The translations under genes and the position numbers were made by a program. Of a stretch of DNA of 64,000 nt, positions 33,463 through 42,051 are shown piece by piece (positions within the stretch are counted from its first letter, which is position 1; every line of letters starts with the position of its first letter). The stretch comes from Roseibium aquae. Lineage in GTDB: Bacteria; Pseudomonadota; Alphaproteobacteria; Rhizobiales; Stappiaceae. Below the pieces are notes generated by a model that saw nothing but the letters and a program-made list of their open reading frames with translations, did no database searches and had not been told where the DNA came from. The stretch covers positions 62,001-126,000 of the forward strand of contig NZ_VXDC01000010.1 in the NCBI RefSeq assembly GCF_008711285.1, written 5' to 3'.

Positions 33463-34086
33463 TCACGCAATCCCGGCAGGAGCGAATTTGCCGTGCTGAA
33501 GTTGCATGACCAGATCCGCATGCCGTCTCAAAAAGCCGTAGTTGTGGCTGATCACCAAGATCCCCATTCCGCGCCGGGCGAGCGCTCTCAAGGCGGTCAT
33601 CATGTCTTCGGCGGAAAGCGCGTCCAAGGGCGCGGTGATCTCGTCGCAGATCAGATAGCGGGTCGTTGGCAGGACGAGGCGGGCAAGCGACACCCGCGCC
33701 AGTTCACCGCCCGAGAGTTCACGCGGAAATCGGTCCCGCCATTCGGGACGGATCCCGAGTGCTTCCAGCATTCCCTGATCGGGAGCGCCGCCGTTTTCCA
33801 GAATTCGCCCCACCCGCCAGCGCGGGTCGATGGACAGTTCCGAAGCCTGCGGGGCGTATTGCACAGGACACGGCCGGCCCGGACCAAAGCCGACTGGCGC
33901 GCCATCAGCCTCGATATGCCCTGACAACGGCGCAAGATGACCCGCAAGAATGCGCCCGAGCGTCGACTTGCCGGTGCCGGATGGTCCCACCAGTCCTGCA
34001 ATCTGCCCAGGTGCCAGGAAGAGATCGGCATGGTCCAGCACTTTGACAGCACCGAAGCGATGGGTGATCGCGGTGGCTTTCAGCAC
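33463..34086 (-). CDS. nikE: Nickel-type ABC transporter ATP-binding protein (NikE)
   Basis: A 207-residue ATPase, shorter than most oligopeptide/nickel transporter subunits. Walker A GPSGTGKST, signature LSGGELARV, Walker B YLICDEI and H-loop VISHNYG are all present. It overlaps the preceding ATPase gene by seven bases. With that protein it would form the NikD-NikE pair of the nickel-type importer encoded by this operon. Confidence 0.82.
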   Translation of the reverse strand: MLKATAITHRFGAVKVLDHADLFLAPGQIAGLVGPSGTGKSTLGRILAGHLAPLSGHIEADGAPVGFGPGRPCPVQYAPQASELSIDPRWRVGRILENGGAPDQGMLEALGIRPEWRDRFPRELSGGELARVSLARLVLPTTRYLICDEITAPLDALSAEDMMTALRALARRGMGILVISHNYGFLRRHADLVMQLQHGKFAPAGIA

Positions 34087-34811
34087 GATGCCCCCACCTC
34101 CTGCGCCTGCCAGAGCCTGCGGGAGAACGGGTGGGCGAGCGCTGCGCCATCCCCGGAAAAGGCCTTGCCCGGCGCGGTCTCGACCGGGCGGCCAGCCTCC
34201 AGCACAGTGACGGTCCGGGAAACCGACGAAAGGCGCGGCAGGTCATGGCTGATGACGATGATCCCGTAGCCCTCGGCCGCCAGGTCCGCCATCAGCGCCA
34301 TGATGCGGTCCGCGCTGGCCGCATCCAGACCCGATGTCGGCTCATCCGCAATGAGCCATCGCGCGCTGGTGGCAAGTGCCGTGGCAAGGCAGGCCCGCCG
34401 GGCCATCCCCCCCGACAGTTCATGCGGCCATGCGTCAAGGACGCGAGGCGCCAAACCGAGGCGGGAGAGAAGGTCGGGCGCATCCACCGATGTGCCCCCA
34501 AGCCGGGCAAAACGGGCCAGCTGGGTTCCGATGCGCGCAAGCGGGTCAAGGGCATCCAGGCCCTGCGGCGCCAGCGCGACCGTTTGAGGCGCGGGGATTT
34601 TACCGCCGACGGTTATCCTTCCCGTTGCCTCGGCATTTCGCGGCAAGGTGCCGGCGATCGCGGCGGCGATCAGGCTTTTCCCGGCCCCCGATGCGCCGCA
34701 AAGCCCGGTGACGGCACCGGATGGCGCGGCCAGGTCGAGGTGCTCAAGGACGGTGAGCATCGGTGCCCTGTGGCGCCGGAACCGGACACATAGATCTTCG
34801 ATTTCCAGCAT
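34080..34811 (-). CDS. nikD: Nickel-type ABC transporter ATP-binding protein (NikD)
   Basis: A 243-residue ATPase. Walker A GASGAGKSL, signature HELSGGMARRA, Walker B LIADEPTSG, H-loop VISHDLPRL. ATG at 34811 overlaps the permease stop by one base (TAATG), so translation is coupled. Open frame continues upstream into the permease gene and should not be used as start. Confidence 0.85.
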   Translation of the reverse strand: MLEIEDLCVRFRRHRAPMLTVLEHLDLAAPSGAVTGLCGASGAGKSLIAAAIAGTLPRNAEATGRITVGGKIPAPQTVALAPQGLDALDPLARIGTQLARFARLGGTSVDAPDLLSRLGLAPRVLDAWPHELSGGMARRACLATALATSARWLIADEPTSGLDAASADRIMALMADLAAEGYGIIVISHDLPRLSSVSRTVTVLEAGRPVETAPGKAFSGDGAALAHPFSRRLWQAQEVGASC

Positions 34812-35680
34812 TAGGCTCCCCCGTCCACCGGATCGGCGGCGCGGCGAAGCGACTCGCCAAAGACTTCGAAAGAGAGCGCCAGAAAAACGAGGCCTAGACC
34901 GGGAAACACGGCTACCCACCAGTGGCCAGCCATCAGGCCGCGCAGCGAATCGGCGAGCATCACCCCAATCGAGGGCAGATGCGGCTCGATGCCCAGACCG
35001 ATGAAGGACAGACCCGCCTCATGCAGGATCGCATGCGGGAAGATCAAGACGAAACCCACGACCACTTGGGGCAGCAAATGGGGCGCAAGGTGATACCGGG
35101 CCACCCAGAACCGGGAGCGGCCCAGGGCGCGCGAGATCCGCACGTAGTCGGCGGCCGCGACGGTCTGGGCCTCATGCCGCAGAACACGGCAGAGCCGGGG
35201 CCAATGTGTCAGCGCAACACCCAGAATGACCCCGGACATCCCGCCGCCCGCCGCATAGGCCACCATCAGAACCAGCACGAAATGCGGCAGCCCCAAAGCC
35301 AGTTCGGTCAACACTCCGACCGCGCGTTCGGCCAGCCGGCTGAAGGTCGCGGCGAGTGCCAGCGTCACGGCAATCAGGGTAGAAATCGCGGCTGCGGCAA
35401 GGCCCACCTGAGCGCTCACGGCGAGCGCGGTCAGCGTGCGGGCAAGAACGTCGCGGCCCAGCAGGTCGGTGCCGAAGGGGGCCGCCAACGAGGGACCGAG
35501 CCCACGCGCCGCGGGGTTCAGATGAAGCGGGTCGAGAGGCAGAAACGGGGCAGCGGTCACCAGGGCCAGAATTCCCGCGACAACCGCCCCGCGCCGAACA
35601 AGCTGGCGTCTGGCCGCACCGCGCCGCACAGGCATGTCCTGCGGCGCACCGGCGCACTGTTGCATGATGGTTTCAGTCAT
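34811..35680 (-). CDS. nikC: Nickel-type ABC transporter permease (NikC)
   Basis: A 289-residue permease of the DppC/NikC type: N-terminal helix, GTDLLGRDVLARTL motif that marks this subfamily, about five further helices, and the coupling loop around AADYVRISRALGRSRFW. The ATG at 35680 overlaps the end of the upstream permease by eight bases. Forms the membrane channel with NikB. Confidence 0.88.
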   Translation of the reverse strand: MTETIMQQCAGAPQDMPVRRGAARRQLVRRGAVVAGILALVTAAPFLPLDPLHLNPAARGLGPSLAAPFGTDLLGRDVLARTLTALAVSAQVGLAAAAISTLIAVTLALAATFSRLAERAVGVLTELALGLPHFVLVLMVAYAAGGGMSGVILGVALTHWPRLCRVLRHEAQTVAAADYVRISRALGRSRFWVARYHLAPHLLPQVVVGFVLIFPHAILHEAGLSFIGLGIEPHLPSIGVMLADSLRGLMAGHWWVAVFPGLGLVFLALSFEVFGESLRRAADPVDGGA

Positions 35681-36665
35681 GGCGCGCCTCCGGCCGCAGA
35701 CGCGGGTCGAGCACGCGCGCGGCGACATCGGCCAGAAGATTGCCAATGAAAACGAACAGCAGGGTCGCCAGCGCGATACCCATCAGCAACGGCGCATCCG
35801 CGCCCAATGCGGCCTGAACCGTCGCCTGCCCCAGCCCCGGCCATGCGAACACGGTTTCGGCCAGCACCGATCCGCCAAACAGTTCGCCGGCGCCTGCAAG
35901 ATGAACCGTCAAAGCGGGCCCAAGGGCATGGCGCAGCCCGGGCCCGAAGGCCAGCCAGACCCGTCCGGCCCCATGCGCTGCCAGATGGCTGCCGGCCGGG
36001 CTGTCGAGGAAGGCCACAAGGCGCTGGCGGGTATGAAGGATCAGCGGCGAAATGCCGACGACCGACACGGCCACGACCGGCAGGACCAGATGTTGCAAAC
36101 GGTCGGCAAGACCCACCTCTGCCGCGGTCAGGCCCGGCGGTGCCGCGCAGCAGGCCGGAAGCAGACCGAGGCCAACGGCGAAGATCGCGATCAGCAGCAG
36201 CGCGATCCAGAAACCCGGACTGGCCGCCAGAACGACCGCGACACCCCGGATGATCCGGTCGGGCCAGCGCCCGCGTGTCGCCGCGGCGATCAGGCCCAGC
36301 GCGGTCCCGGCCGCGAAGGAGAACAAGAACGCCGCACCGACAAGCGTCAGCGAAGCTGGAAACCGGTCCGCTATGACCTGTGTGACCGGGGCATTGAAGG
36401 TGATCGAATCGCCCAGATCGCCGGACAGCGCGTTGCCTGCCCACACCAGGAAACGTTCATGCGCCGGCGCATCGAGCCCCCATACCGCCGCTATGGCCTC
36501 GCGCTGTTCCGGCCCGACCAAGGCAACGCGCGCGCCGACATAGGCCTGCACTGGATCGATGGGCGCGAGCGACACCAGCGTGAAGAGGCCCACCGACGCA
36601 AGCGGCACGAGCCACAAGAGCCGCACCGCCCGGTCATAGAGCAAAGGAACCAGCCAGCCTTTCAC
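35673..36665 (-). CDS. nikB: Nickel-type ABC transporter permease (NikB)
   Basis: A 330-residue DppB/NikB-type permease. GTG at 36665 overlaps the binding-protein stop by four bases (GTGA); longer starts would lie inside that gene. N-terminal helix around residues 10-35, periplasmic loop, then five helices with the coupling loop HTRQRLVAFLDSPAGSHLAAHG and the ETVFAWPGLGQATVQAAL motif. Confidence 0.87.
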   Translation of the reverse strand: MKGWLVPLLYDRAVRLLWLVPLASVGLFTLVSLAPIDPVQAYVGARVALVGPEQREAIAAVWGLDAPAHERFLVWAGNALSGDLGDSITFNAPVTQVIADRFPASLTLVGAAFLFSFAAGTALGLIAAATRGRWPDRIIRGVAVVLAASPGFWIALLLIAIFAVGLGLLPACCAAPPGLTAAEVGLADRLQHLVLPVVAVSVVGISPLILHTRQRLVAFLDSPAGSHLAAHGAGRVWLAFGPGLRHALGPALTVHLAGAGELFGGSVLAETVFAWPGLGQATVQAALGADAPLLMGIALATLLFVFIGNLLADVAARVLDPRLRPEARHD

Positions 36666-38230
36666 TGGCAGGTCCAGCGCCAGTCTTGCAGGTTCCAGGT
36701 GATCGGAAACCCGTGTCCATGCGGGTGAATCTGGCTCGCTCCGGTGTCGAGGCACTCGGAGACCCAATAGCTATGCTCAAGATTCACAAGCCAGGCCCAG
36801 GCGGCATCCCCCCGGGCGCCAAACCCGGTGGATCCGTCCCATTGGGCCGCCTGCCACATCGGGAGCGATGCCTCGAAACTGTTCGCCGCCTCGGCGGCCT
36901 CCAGATACGCATCGACCGTCGGGTTCGAATAAAAGCCGGTATTCACCCACCCCAGCCCCGCGTTCGAGGAATGGTAGAGGCTGTATATCTCGAGCGGATC
37001 GTGGGCGCCCCATCCGAAGACCACGGCGTTGGCGTGCATCATGACCTCGATCTCGTCCCAGCTCCGTCCGGAGGGCTTGGCATCGATGCCGATCGCCTGC
37101 AGTTGTTGCGCGGCCCCAAGGGCAAGCGCCTGCCGGGTGCTGTCGGAGGCCGGATACACAATGGTGAACTCCGCCCTGAGATCGCCGCGCTCCACAATGC
37201 CGTCACCGTTTGCGTCCTGCCAGCCGGCGGCCTCCAGAACGGCCGCCGCCGCGATCGGGTCGGCACCTGGCAGATATCCGGCTGGATTGTCCCAGGGCAG
37301 CCCGTCGGCCGGACCATAGGCCGGCCGGCCATGTCCGGCGAGCGCCAACTGCACGAGGGCCTCCCGATCCAGCGCCAGGTTCACGGCCCGGCGGATCGCC
37401 GGATCGGCGGTCACATCGTTGCCGATGGGATGTCCGGCATCCGTGGTCTGCCCCTCGTCCGGCACCATCGGGAACATCACCCCCCTGTTGTCAACAGTCT
37501 CCACATGCAGCACCCGCATGCCGGCGGGAGCCCAATCCGCCTGGATCGGCGGCACCGCGACCAGATGCGCCTCGCCCGTTCGGGCCAGGGAGAGATTCGT
37601 TTCTTCCCCGCCAAAGACGAAACTGACGCGCTCGAAAGGGCTGGCTCCGCCATGCCAGTGGGGATTCGGCTCCACTACCAGCTGCTCTCCCTCGCGCCAT
37701 TCGACCATACGGAACGGACCAGCCCCCAGCGGTTCGCGGGAATAGGTCTCGCCATAGGCGGAAGCGGGCACGATGCCCAGAGAAGCGAGGTGGCTGATAA
37801 ATGTGATCCGTGGCTGGCGAAGGTGCAGTTCGACCGTGTTGGGGCCGGTGGCCCGGGCTTGCGCCAAAACGCTCAGATCAGCCAGTCCGCCTGCGTCACG
37901 CGCGGTGTTGAAGGTGAAGGCGACATCCTCGGCGGTCAGCGCCGTGCCATCAGAAAAGCGCGCATCTTCGCGCAGCACGATCCGCCAGGTCAGCCGGTCC
38001 TCCGACAATTCCCAGAACGTGGCGAGATCGCCTTCCAGTTCCAGACCGGCACCGCGCCGCAGGAGCGTTGCCTGAAAAAGCGGATTGCCATAGCGGCCCC
38101 AGCCCATGATCGGATCAAAGCCGGCGTCCGGTTCGCCGCCGACCGCGAGCACTAGGGAGCGCGCCTCGGCAGGGACCGGTTGAACGGCCGCGAGGGACAG
38201 GGCGATGGCGGCGAGGGGAATGTATTTCAT
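36662..38230 (-). CDS. nikA: Nickel/metallophore-type periplasmic binding protein (NikA-like)
   Basis: A 522-residue SBP_bac_5 protein with a signal peptide (ending PAEARS). VGGEPDAGFDPIMGWGRYGNPLFQATLLRR in outline is the start typical of NikA/DppA proteins, and SDGTALTAEDVAFTFNTAR is the family signature. Near the C-terminus there is a histidine-rich IHPHGHGFP motif. E. coli NikA binds Ni-(His)2; other members bind opine metallophore complexes, so the exact cargo is open. It is the first gene of the operon, directly behind the NikR operator. Confidence 0.85.
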   Translation of the reverse strand: MKYIPLAAIALSLAAVQPVPAEARSLVLAVGGEPDAGFDPIMGWGRYGNPLFQATLLRRGAGLELEGDLATFWELSEDRLTWRIVLREDARFSDGTALTAEDVAFTFNTARDAGGLADLSVLAQARATGPNTVELHLRQPRITFISHLASLGIVPASAYGETYSREPLGAGPFRMVEWREGEQLVVEPNPHWHGGASPFERVSFVFGGEETNLSLARTGEAHLVAVPPIQADWAPAGMRVLHVETVDNRGVMFPMVPDEGQTTDAGHPIGNDVTADPAIRRAVNLALDREALVQLALAGHGRPAYGPADGLPWDNPAGYLPGADPIAAAAVLEAAGWQDANGDGIVERGDLRAEFTIVYPASDSTRQALALGAAQQLQAIGIDAKPSGRSWDEIEVMMHANAVVFGWGAHDPLEIYSLYHSSNAGLGWVNTGFYSNPTVDAYLEAAEAANSFEASLPMWQAAQWDGSTGFGARGDAAWAWLVNLEHSYWVSECLDTGASQIHPHGHGFPITWNLQDWRWTCQ

Positions 38231-38241
38231 GACGACTGCTA

Positions 38242-38269
38242 GTATGAATTTCTTATTATTTTTTCATAC
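38242..38269. promoter_or_regulatory. NikR operator between nikA and nikR
   Basis: GTATGA (38242-38247), 16 bases, TCATAC (38264-38269): an exact match to the GTATGA-N16-TCATAC operator known for E. coli NikR. It lies 12 bases before the nikA start and 84 bases before nikR, so one site can control both divergent units. Confidence 0.93.
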
Positions 38270-38352
38270 CTAAGATGCAGTTTTTGTCAATCGGTGATTG
38301 CCTGGGGCGCGAGTTCACCCGATGCTGAGAGAAAATCCGCAAGAGATTCATC

Positions 38353-38814
38353 ATGAAACGCATAACAATCACTCTGGATGACAGCCTGCTGGCCGAGATC
38401 GATTCCCACATGGAGGTCTGCGGTGCGACCAACAGGTCGGAAGCGATCCGCGATCTGGTCGCGCGCAGTCTCAGCCCGAAGGCACCCCGGGATGCCCAGT
38501 GCATTGGCGTGGCAAGCTACGCGCTTGATCCGGGCATGCGCGATCTGGGGCTAAAGGTTCCGAAGGTGCGCCAGGACCACCACAACCGGGTCGCGGCCGC
38601 CCTGTCGGTTCCGGTTGATCATTCCAGTTCCCTTGAGGTCACGGTCCTGAAGGGGCCTGTCGGCGACGTCGAGGCAATCGCCAACACCCTGTTTCTGGAG
38701 CGGGGGGTCAAGCATGGCCGGCTGACGCTCGTCCCGCTTGCGGAAGATGGCACGGCGCACAGCCACGGCGACGGCCACATGCACCGTCACCTGCAAATCG
38801 CCGACCGTTTCTGA
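38353..38814 (+). CDS. nikR: NikR-type ribbon-helix-helix regulator lacking the known nickel ligands
   Basis: A 153-residue NikR homologue. The ribbon-helix-helix domain is well kept (residues 1-45; Arg3, Thr5 and Thr7 that contact DNA, Glu30 and Asp34 of the potassium site). The ACT-like metal domain follows. Aligning with E. coli NikR, the four square-planar nickel ligands His76, His87, His89 and Cys95 fall on Gln74, Ser85, Pro87 and Ser93 (segment LSVPVDHSSSLEV). A new histidine-rich tail, HSHGDGHMHRHLQ, extends beyond the usual end. It faces an exact NikR operator and a nickel-type operon, so function in metal control is likely, but by altered chemistry. Confidence 0.88.
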   Translation: MKRITITLDDSLLAEIDSHMEVCGATNRSEAIRDLVARSLSPKAPRDAQCIGVASYALDPGMRDLGLKVPKVRQDHHNRVAAALSVPVDHSSSLEVTVLKGPVGDVEAIANTLFLERGVKHGRLTLVPLAEDGTAHSHGDGHMHRHLQIADRF

Positions 38815-38898
38815 GCGCCCCCTGCCGGCACCGGGTCACACCGGGTGCAGGGCGGAATTCAGATGCAAAGCGGGGGCCTTGCCGAAACGGCCCAAGCC

Positions 38899-40062
38899 CT
38901 AGCCGTTGAGGGGCTGAAGATAGGAGACCGGCGCGGGCTGAAAGTTCCTGGAAACGGCGGCGATCCGGTGGATGGCCCGGTCGAGGGACGACTTCAGATG
39001 ATCTTCCAGAGCCCGCGCGGCCCCTTCCTCGTTGCCGCCCACCACATGCTCGAGAATGGTGATATGCTCCGGAAGGAAGGGTTCCACAGGATAAAGCTGC
39101 GGTGCGCACTCATAAAGAAAGCTATGGGCGATCAACAGCGACTGATAGTGCCGCAACGTCTCCATCAGGATGCCATTTCCGCAAAACCCTAGAAGCGTCA
39201 CGTGAATCTCGGTCTCCAGGCGGTCCAGTGCGGCGCCGTCAAGCTCGGAGGAGCTGCCCAGCGCCTCCAAGTGAACGTCCAGAAGCCCCTGCGCCAGGTC
39301 TTTGGGAATGCGCGGAAAGGCGTTGACGAGCGCAGCCGGCTCCAGAACCCAGCGGAGTTCGTAGAGTTCACCGACATGGTCCGGGGTCAAACCCGGCGCG
39401 ATCCAGTGACCGCGCCCGTCCTTGCGAAGGATGCCACGCTGGTTGAGCCGCGCGATCACGTCACGGGCCACCGTCCGGCTGACGCCATAGGCCCGTGCCA
39501 GTTCAGCCTCGATCACCCGCCAGGAGGCGAAGGCGGTCCGGGCAACGATCGTGCTTTCGATTTCGTCGTAAATCCCTTCCCAACTGGCCGCTGCCTCGAG
39601 CGGGCCACCGTCGAAGGCGCCGACGGGACCTCCCCCTTTTCGCCCCCCCTGACCGGCGACCAGGATCGCGGCTTCGCGGGCGCCCGGCGCGACGACAAAT
39701 CCGCGCCGGCCCGCCGGGTCCAGCAGCCCCTCCCCGACAAGCACGGACAAGGCCTGGCGCGCCGGCGGGCGGCTGATCCCGAACCGGCTGGCCACCCGTG
39801 TCTCCATCAGCCGCGCCCCGGGAGGCAGCACGCCGGATGCAATTTCCTCGGTCAGGATCCGATGCACCCTTTCGTGCAGGCGCAATCGCGCGCCGGATTT
39901 GGTCAGCGCGTCCATCTCCCGCATGTCCCCTGCCCGGTCCGCTTCCCCGCCGCGATCCCGCGTCCCGTCAATCGCCCTCATGGTCAAATCTGTCCCTGCC
40001 TTCAGCCCGCGGATCCCTGTTTCATTTTCGCCGAGCCGGGTCCGATTTGAAAGACGGGCCAT
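38899..40062 (-). CDS. GntR-family regulator with two winged-helix segments and an FCD domain
   Basis: A 387-residue protein from the ATG at 40062 (weak ribosome site; ATGs at 39981 and 39924 are alternatives). A first GntR helix is visible at HERVHRILTEEIASGVLPPGARLMETRVASRFGISRPPARQAL in outline, and a second at AFASWRVIEAELARAYGVSRTVARDVIARLNQRGILRKDG. The C-terminal FCD-type helical domain follows, with ELRWVLEPAAL and HVTLLGFCGN. Usual FadR-group proteins have one DNA-binding domain of about 70 residues and total about 240. It is divergent from the SDR/Ldh/TRAP operon and likely controls it. Confidence 0.82.
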   Translation of the reverse strand: MARLSNRTRLGENETGIRGLKAGTDLTMRAIDGTRDRGGEADRAGDMREMDALTKSGARLRLHERVHRILTEEIASGVLPPGARLMETRVASRFGISRPPARQALSVLVGEGLLDPAGRRGFVVAPGAREAAILVAGQGGRKGGGPVGAFDGGPLEAAASWEGIYDEIESTIVARTAFASWRVIEAELARAYGVSRTVARDVIARLNQRGILRKDGRGHWIAPGLTPDHVGELYELRWVLEPAALVNAFPRIPKDLAQGLLDVHLEALGSSSELDGAALDRLETEIHVTLLGFCGNGILMETLRHYQSLLIAHSFLYECAPQLYPVEPFLPEHITILEHVVGGNEEGAARALEDHLKSSLDRAIHRIAAVSRNFQPAPVSYLQPLNG

Positions 40063-40122
40063 CGATTTTCCCAAAAGGAGAAAACTGAACCGCTTGCAAC
40101 CCCTCGTAAAAACGTCTAGTGT

Positions 40123-40133
40123 GTACAAAGTAC
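40123..40133. promoter_or_regulatory. Candidate GntR operator
   Basis: GTACAAAGTAC, two GTAC palindromes three bases apart, in the 107-base gap between the GntR gene and the SDR operon, about 37 bases before the SDR start. The TTTGTACAC reading on the other strand resembles FadR-group half-sites. Confidence 0.35.
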
Positions 40134-40169
40134 GATTTAGTGTTACCCAAAACTCAAGGAACGAAAAGC

Positions 40170-40913
40170 ATGGCGCCTCGGATTGCCGGCAGGACGGCGG
40201 TGGTGACCGGCGCGGGCCAGGGGATCGGCCGGGCAGCCGCGCTGGCACTGGCCGCCGCCGGCGCGAATGTTCTGGCCACCAGCCGGACGAGGGCAAAGCT
40301 CGACGATCTGCCCGGCCTGGACGCGCGGATCGAAGTCGCCGCCCTTGACGTCACCGACCAAGCCGCTATCGACCGGCTTCTGGAGCCGGACCAGGTCGTG
40401 GATATCCTCGTCAACGCGGCGGGTTGGGTGCACACCGGAAGCCTGCTCGAATGCTCGGCCGACGATTGGGCAAAAAGCTTCGACCAGAACGCCACATCAA
40501 TATACCGGACCGCGCGGGCAGTGCTTCCCGGCATGCTGGAGCGCGGCCGCGGGGTCATCATCAATGTCGCCTCCGTGGCCTCCAGCGTGACCGGCGTCCC
40601 CAATCGGGCGGCCTACGGAGCCTCCAAGGCGGCGGTGATCGGCCTGACAAAGTCGATTGCCCGCGACTATATCGACCGCGGCATCCGCTGCATTGCTGTC
40701 TGCCCGGGCACCACCTTGTCGCCCTCCTTGGAGGAGCGGATCGCGGATGCGCCCGACCCGGCGGCGATGCGGGCCGCCTTTGTCGCACGGCAACCCATGG
40801 GCCGGCTGGGCCGCCCCGAGGAAATGGCCGCGCTGATCGTCCATCTTGCCTCGGACGAGGCGGCCTTTACCACCGGCGCCGTCTATGTCGCGGATGGGGG
40901 GCAAACGCTGTGA
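40170..40913 (+). CDS. Short-chain dehydrogenase/reductase
   Basis: A 247-residue NAD(P)-dependent SDR. Cofactor motif TGAGQGIG, NAAG motif VNAAGWVHTG, catalytic Ser in INVASVASSV and Tyr-x-x-x-Lys in AAYGASKAAV. AAGGA precedes the ATG at 40170. It resembles DHRS6/sugar-acid type SDRs. First gene of the operon with Ldh_2 dehydrogenase and a TRAP importer, so it likely oxidises an imported hydroxy acid or sugar acid. Confidence 0.9.
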   Translation: MAPRIAGRTAVVTGAGQGIGRAAALALAAAGANVLATSRTRAKLDDLPGLDARIEVAALDVTDQAAIDRLLEPDQVVDILVNAAGWVHTGSLLECSADDWAKSFDQNATSIYRTARAVLPGMLERGRGVIINVASVASSVTGVPNRAAYGASKAAVIGLTKSIARDYIDRGIRCIAVCPGTTLSPSLEERIADAPDPAAMRAAFVARQPMGRLGRPEEMAALIVHLASDEAAFTTGAVYVADGGQTL

Positions 40914-41998
40914 ACCTGCCGCCACCCGGGCTCAGTCTGCCGCATGTGCCCGCCGCCGGTCTGGCGGATTTCTCCGTATCCGTTCTGGCTGCGGTCGGTG
41001 TTTGCGCCGCGAGCCGGAAAGCTGCGACCGCCGCGATGCTGCACGGGTCGCGGCTGGGTATCGACAGCCACGGGATCCGGCTGCTGCCGCACTATGTCGA
41101 GGCGTTTTCGGGGGGGCGTCTGAACAAGGCTCCGACCCTGCACCTGACAAACGGTTTCGGCGCGGTCGCGACGCTGGACGCGGGCGACGCCCATGGCGCG
41201 CACGCCACCTATGAGGGGATGGAACACGCGGTCCGGCTCGCGGAGCGGTACGGCATCGGGGCGGTCGCGATCCGCCGCAGCTCCCATTTCGGTCCAGCCG
41301 GCGCTTTCGCGGTGAAGGCGAGCGAGCGGGGATGCATCGGCATCGTCATGGGCAATTCGGACAGTTTTGTCCGGCTCCACGAGGGCGCCGAACGGTTTCA
41401 CGGGACCAATCCGATCGCGATGGCCGCCCCATCTGGCGGTCGCCATCCCTGGCTGCTCGACATGGCCACCAGCGCCGTTCCCTTCAACCGGGTTCAGCTG
41501 TATCGCAGTCTTGGGCGCGATTTGCCCGCCGGGGTGGCATCCGATGAGGCGGGCCGGGACACGAAGGATCCGGATCTGGCGGAGATGCTGGCGCCTCTGG
41601 GCGGTGCTTTCGGTTTCAAGGGAGCGGCCCTTGCCGGGATGGCGGAAATTCTCAGCGCCGGCCTGTCGGGTGCCCGGTTCAGCCCGGAAATTCCGCCCAT
41701 GGGCGGCCCGGACTACACCACGCCGCGCAATCTTGGGGCCTTCGTCCTGGCAATTCGCCCCGATGCCTTTCTGCCCCAAGGCGACTTCGAAGCGGGCATG
41801 GCGCGCTATCTGGCGGCCCTGCGCGCGTCCCGCCCCGCGATCGGCGCAAGCGTGCTTGCACCCGGGGACCGGGAATGGGCGGAGGCCGACAGCCGTGCCG
41901 CACGGGGGATCCCGATCGACCGGGACACCCAGATCGCCTTTCACGCGCTGTCGCAAACCTACGGAATAGCGCTTCCGGCGGGATTGACCGCCGGCTGA
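40910..41998 (+). CDS. Ldh_2-family malate/L-lactate/ureidoglycolate-type dehydrogenase
   Basis: A 362-residue NAD(P)-dependent hydroxy-acid dehydrogenase. The GTG at 40910 overlaps the SDR stop by four bases (GTGA). Family signatures: LHGSRLGIDSHGIRLLPHYV, with the substrate-binding histidine and arginine, and the RRSSHFGPAGAFAVKA, GTNPIAMAAP and LLDMATSAVPFNRV segments. Substrate range in this family covers malate, lactate, ureidoglycolate and 2,3-diketogulonate; the substrate here is presumably what the TRAP system imports. Confidence 0.9.
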   Translation: MNLPPPGLSLPHVPAAGLADFSVSVLAAVGVCAASRKAATAAMLHGSRLGIDSHGIRLLPHYVEAFSGGRLNKAPTLHLTNGFGAVATLDAGDAHGAHATYEGMEHAVRLAERYGIGAVAIRRSSHFGPAGAFAVKASERGCIGIVMGNSDSFVRLHEGAERFHGTNPIAMAAPSGGRHPWLLDMATSAVPFNRVQLYRSLGRDLPAGVASDEAGRDTKDPDLAEMLAPLGGAFGFKGAALAGMAEILSAGLSGARFSPEIPPMGGPDYTTPRNLGAFVLAIRPDAFLPQGDFEAGMARYLAALRASRPAIGASVLAPGDREWAEADSRAARGIPIDRDTQIAFHALSQTYGIALPAGLTAG

Positions 41999-42009
41999 GC
42001 AAACGCAGA

Positions 42010-42030
42010 CCGCGGGAGGAGGACCCGCGG
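42010..42030 (+). promoter_or_regulatory. Intercistronic hairpin ahead of dctP
   Basis: CCGCGGG (42010-42016) pairs with CCCGCGG (42024-42030), just after the Ldh_2 stop and before the GGAGGAGG ribosome site of dctP. It could protect the 3' end of the upstream RNA or the 5' end of the dctP message. Confidence 0.5.
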
Positions 42031-42051
42031 ACCAACGGAGGAGGAAGAAAC

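Noticed and set aside
42003..42030. Hairpin before dctP as a transcription terminator
   Set aside because: No T-run, and it lies inside an operon whose genes are functionally linked; stabilising role is more likely.
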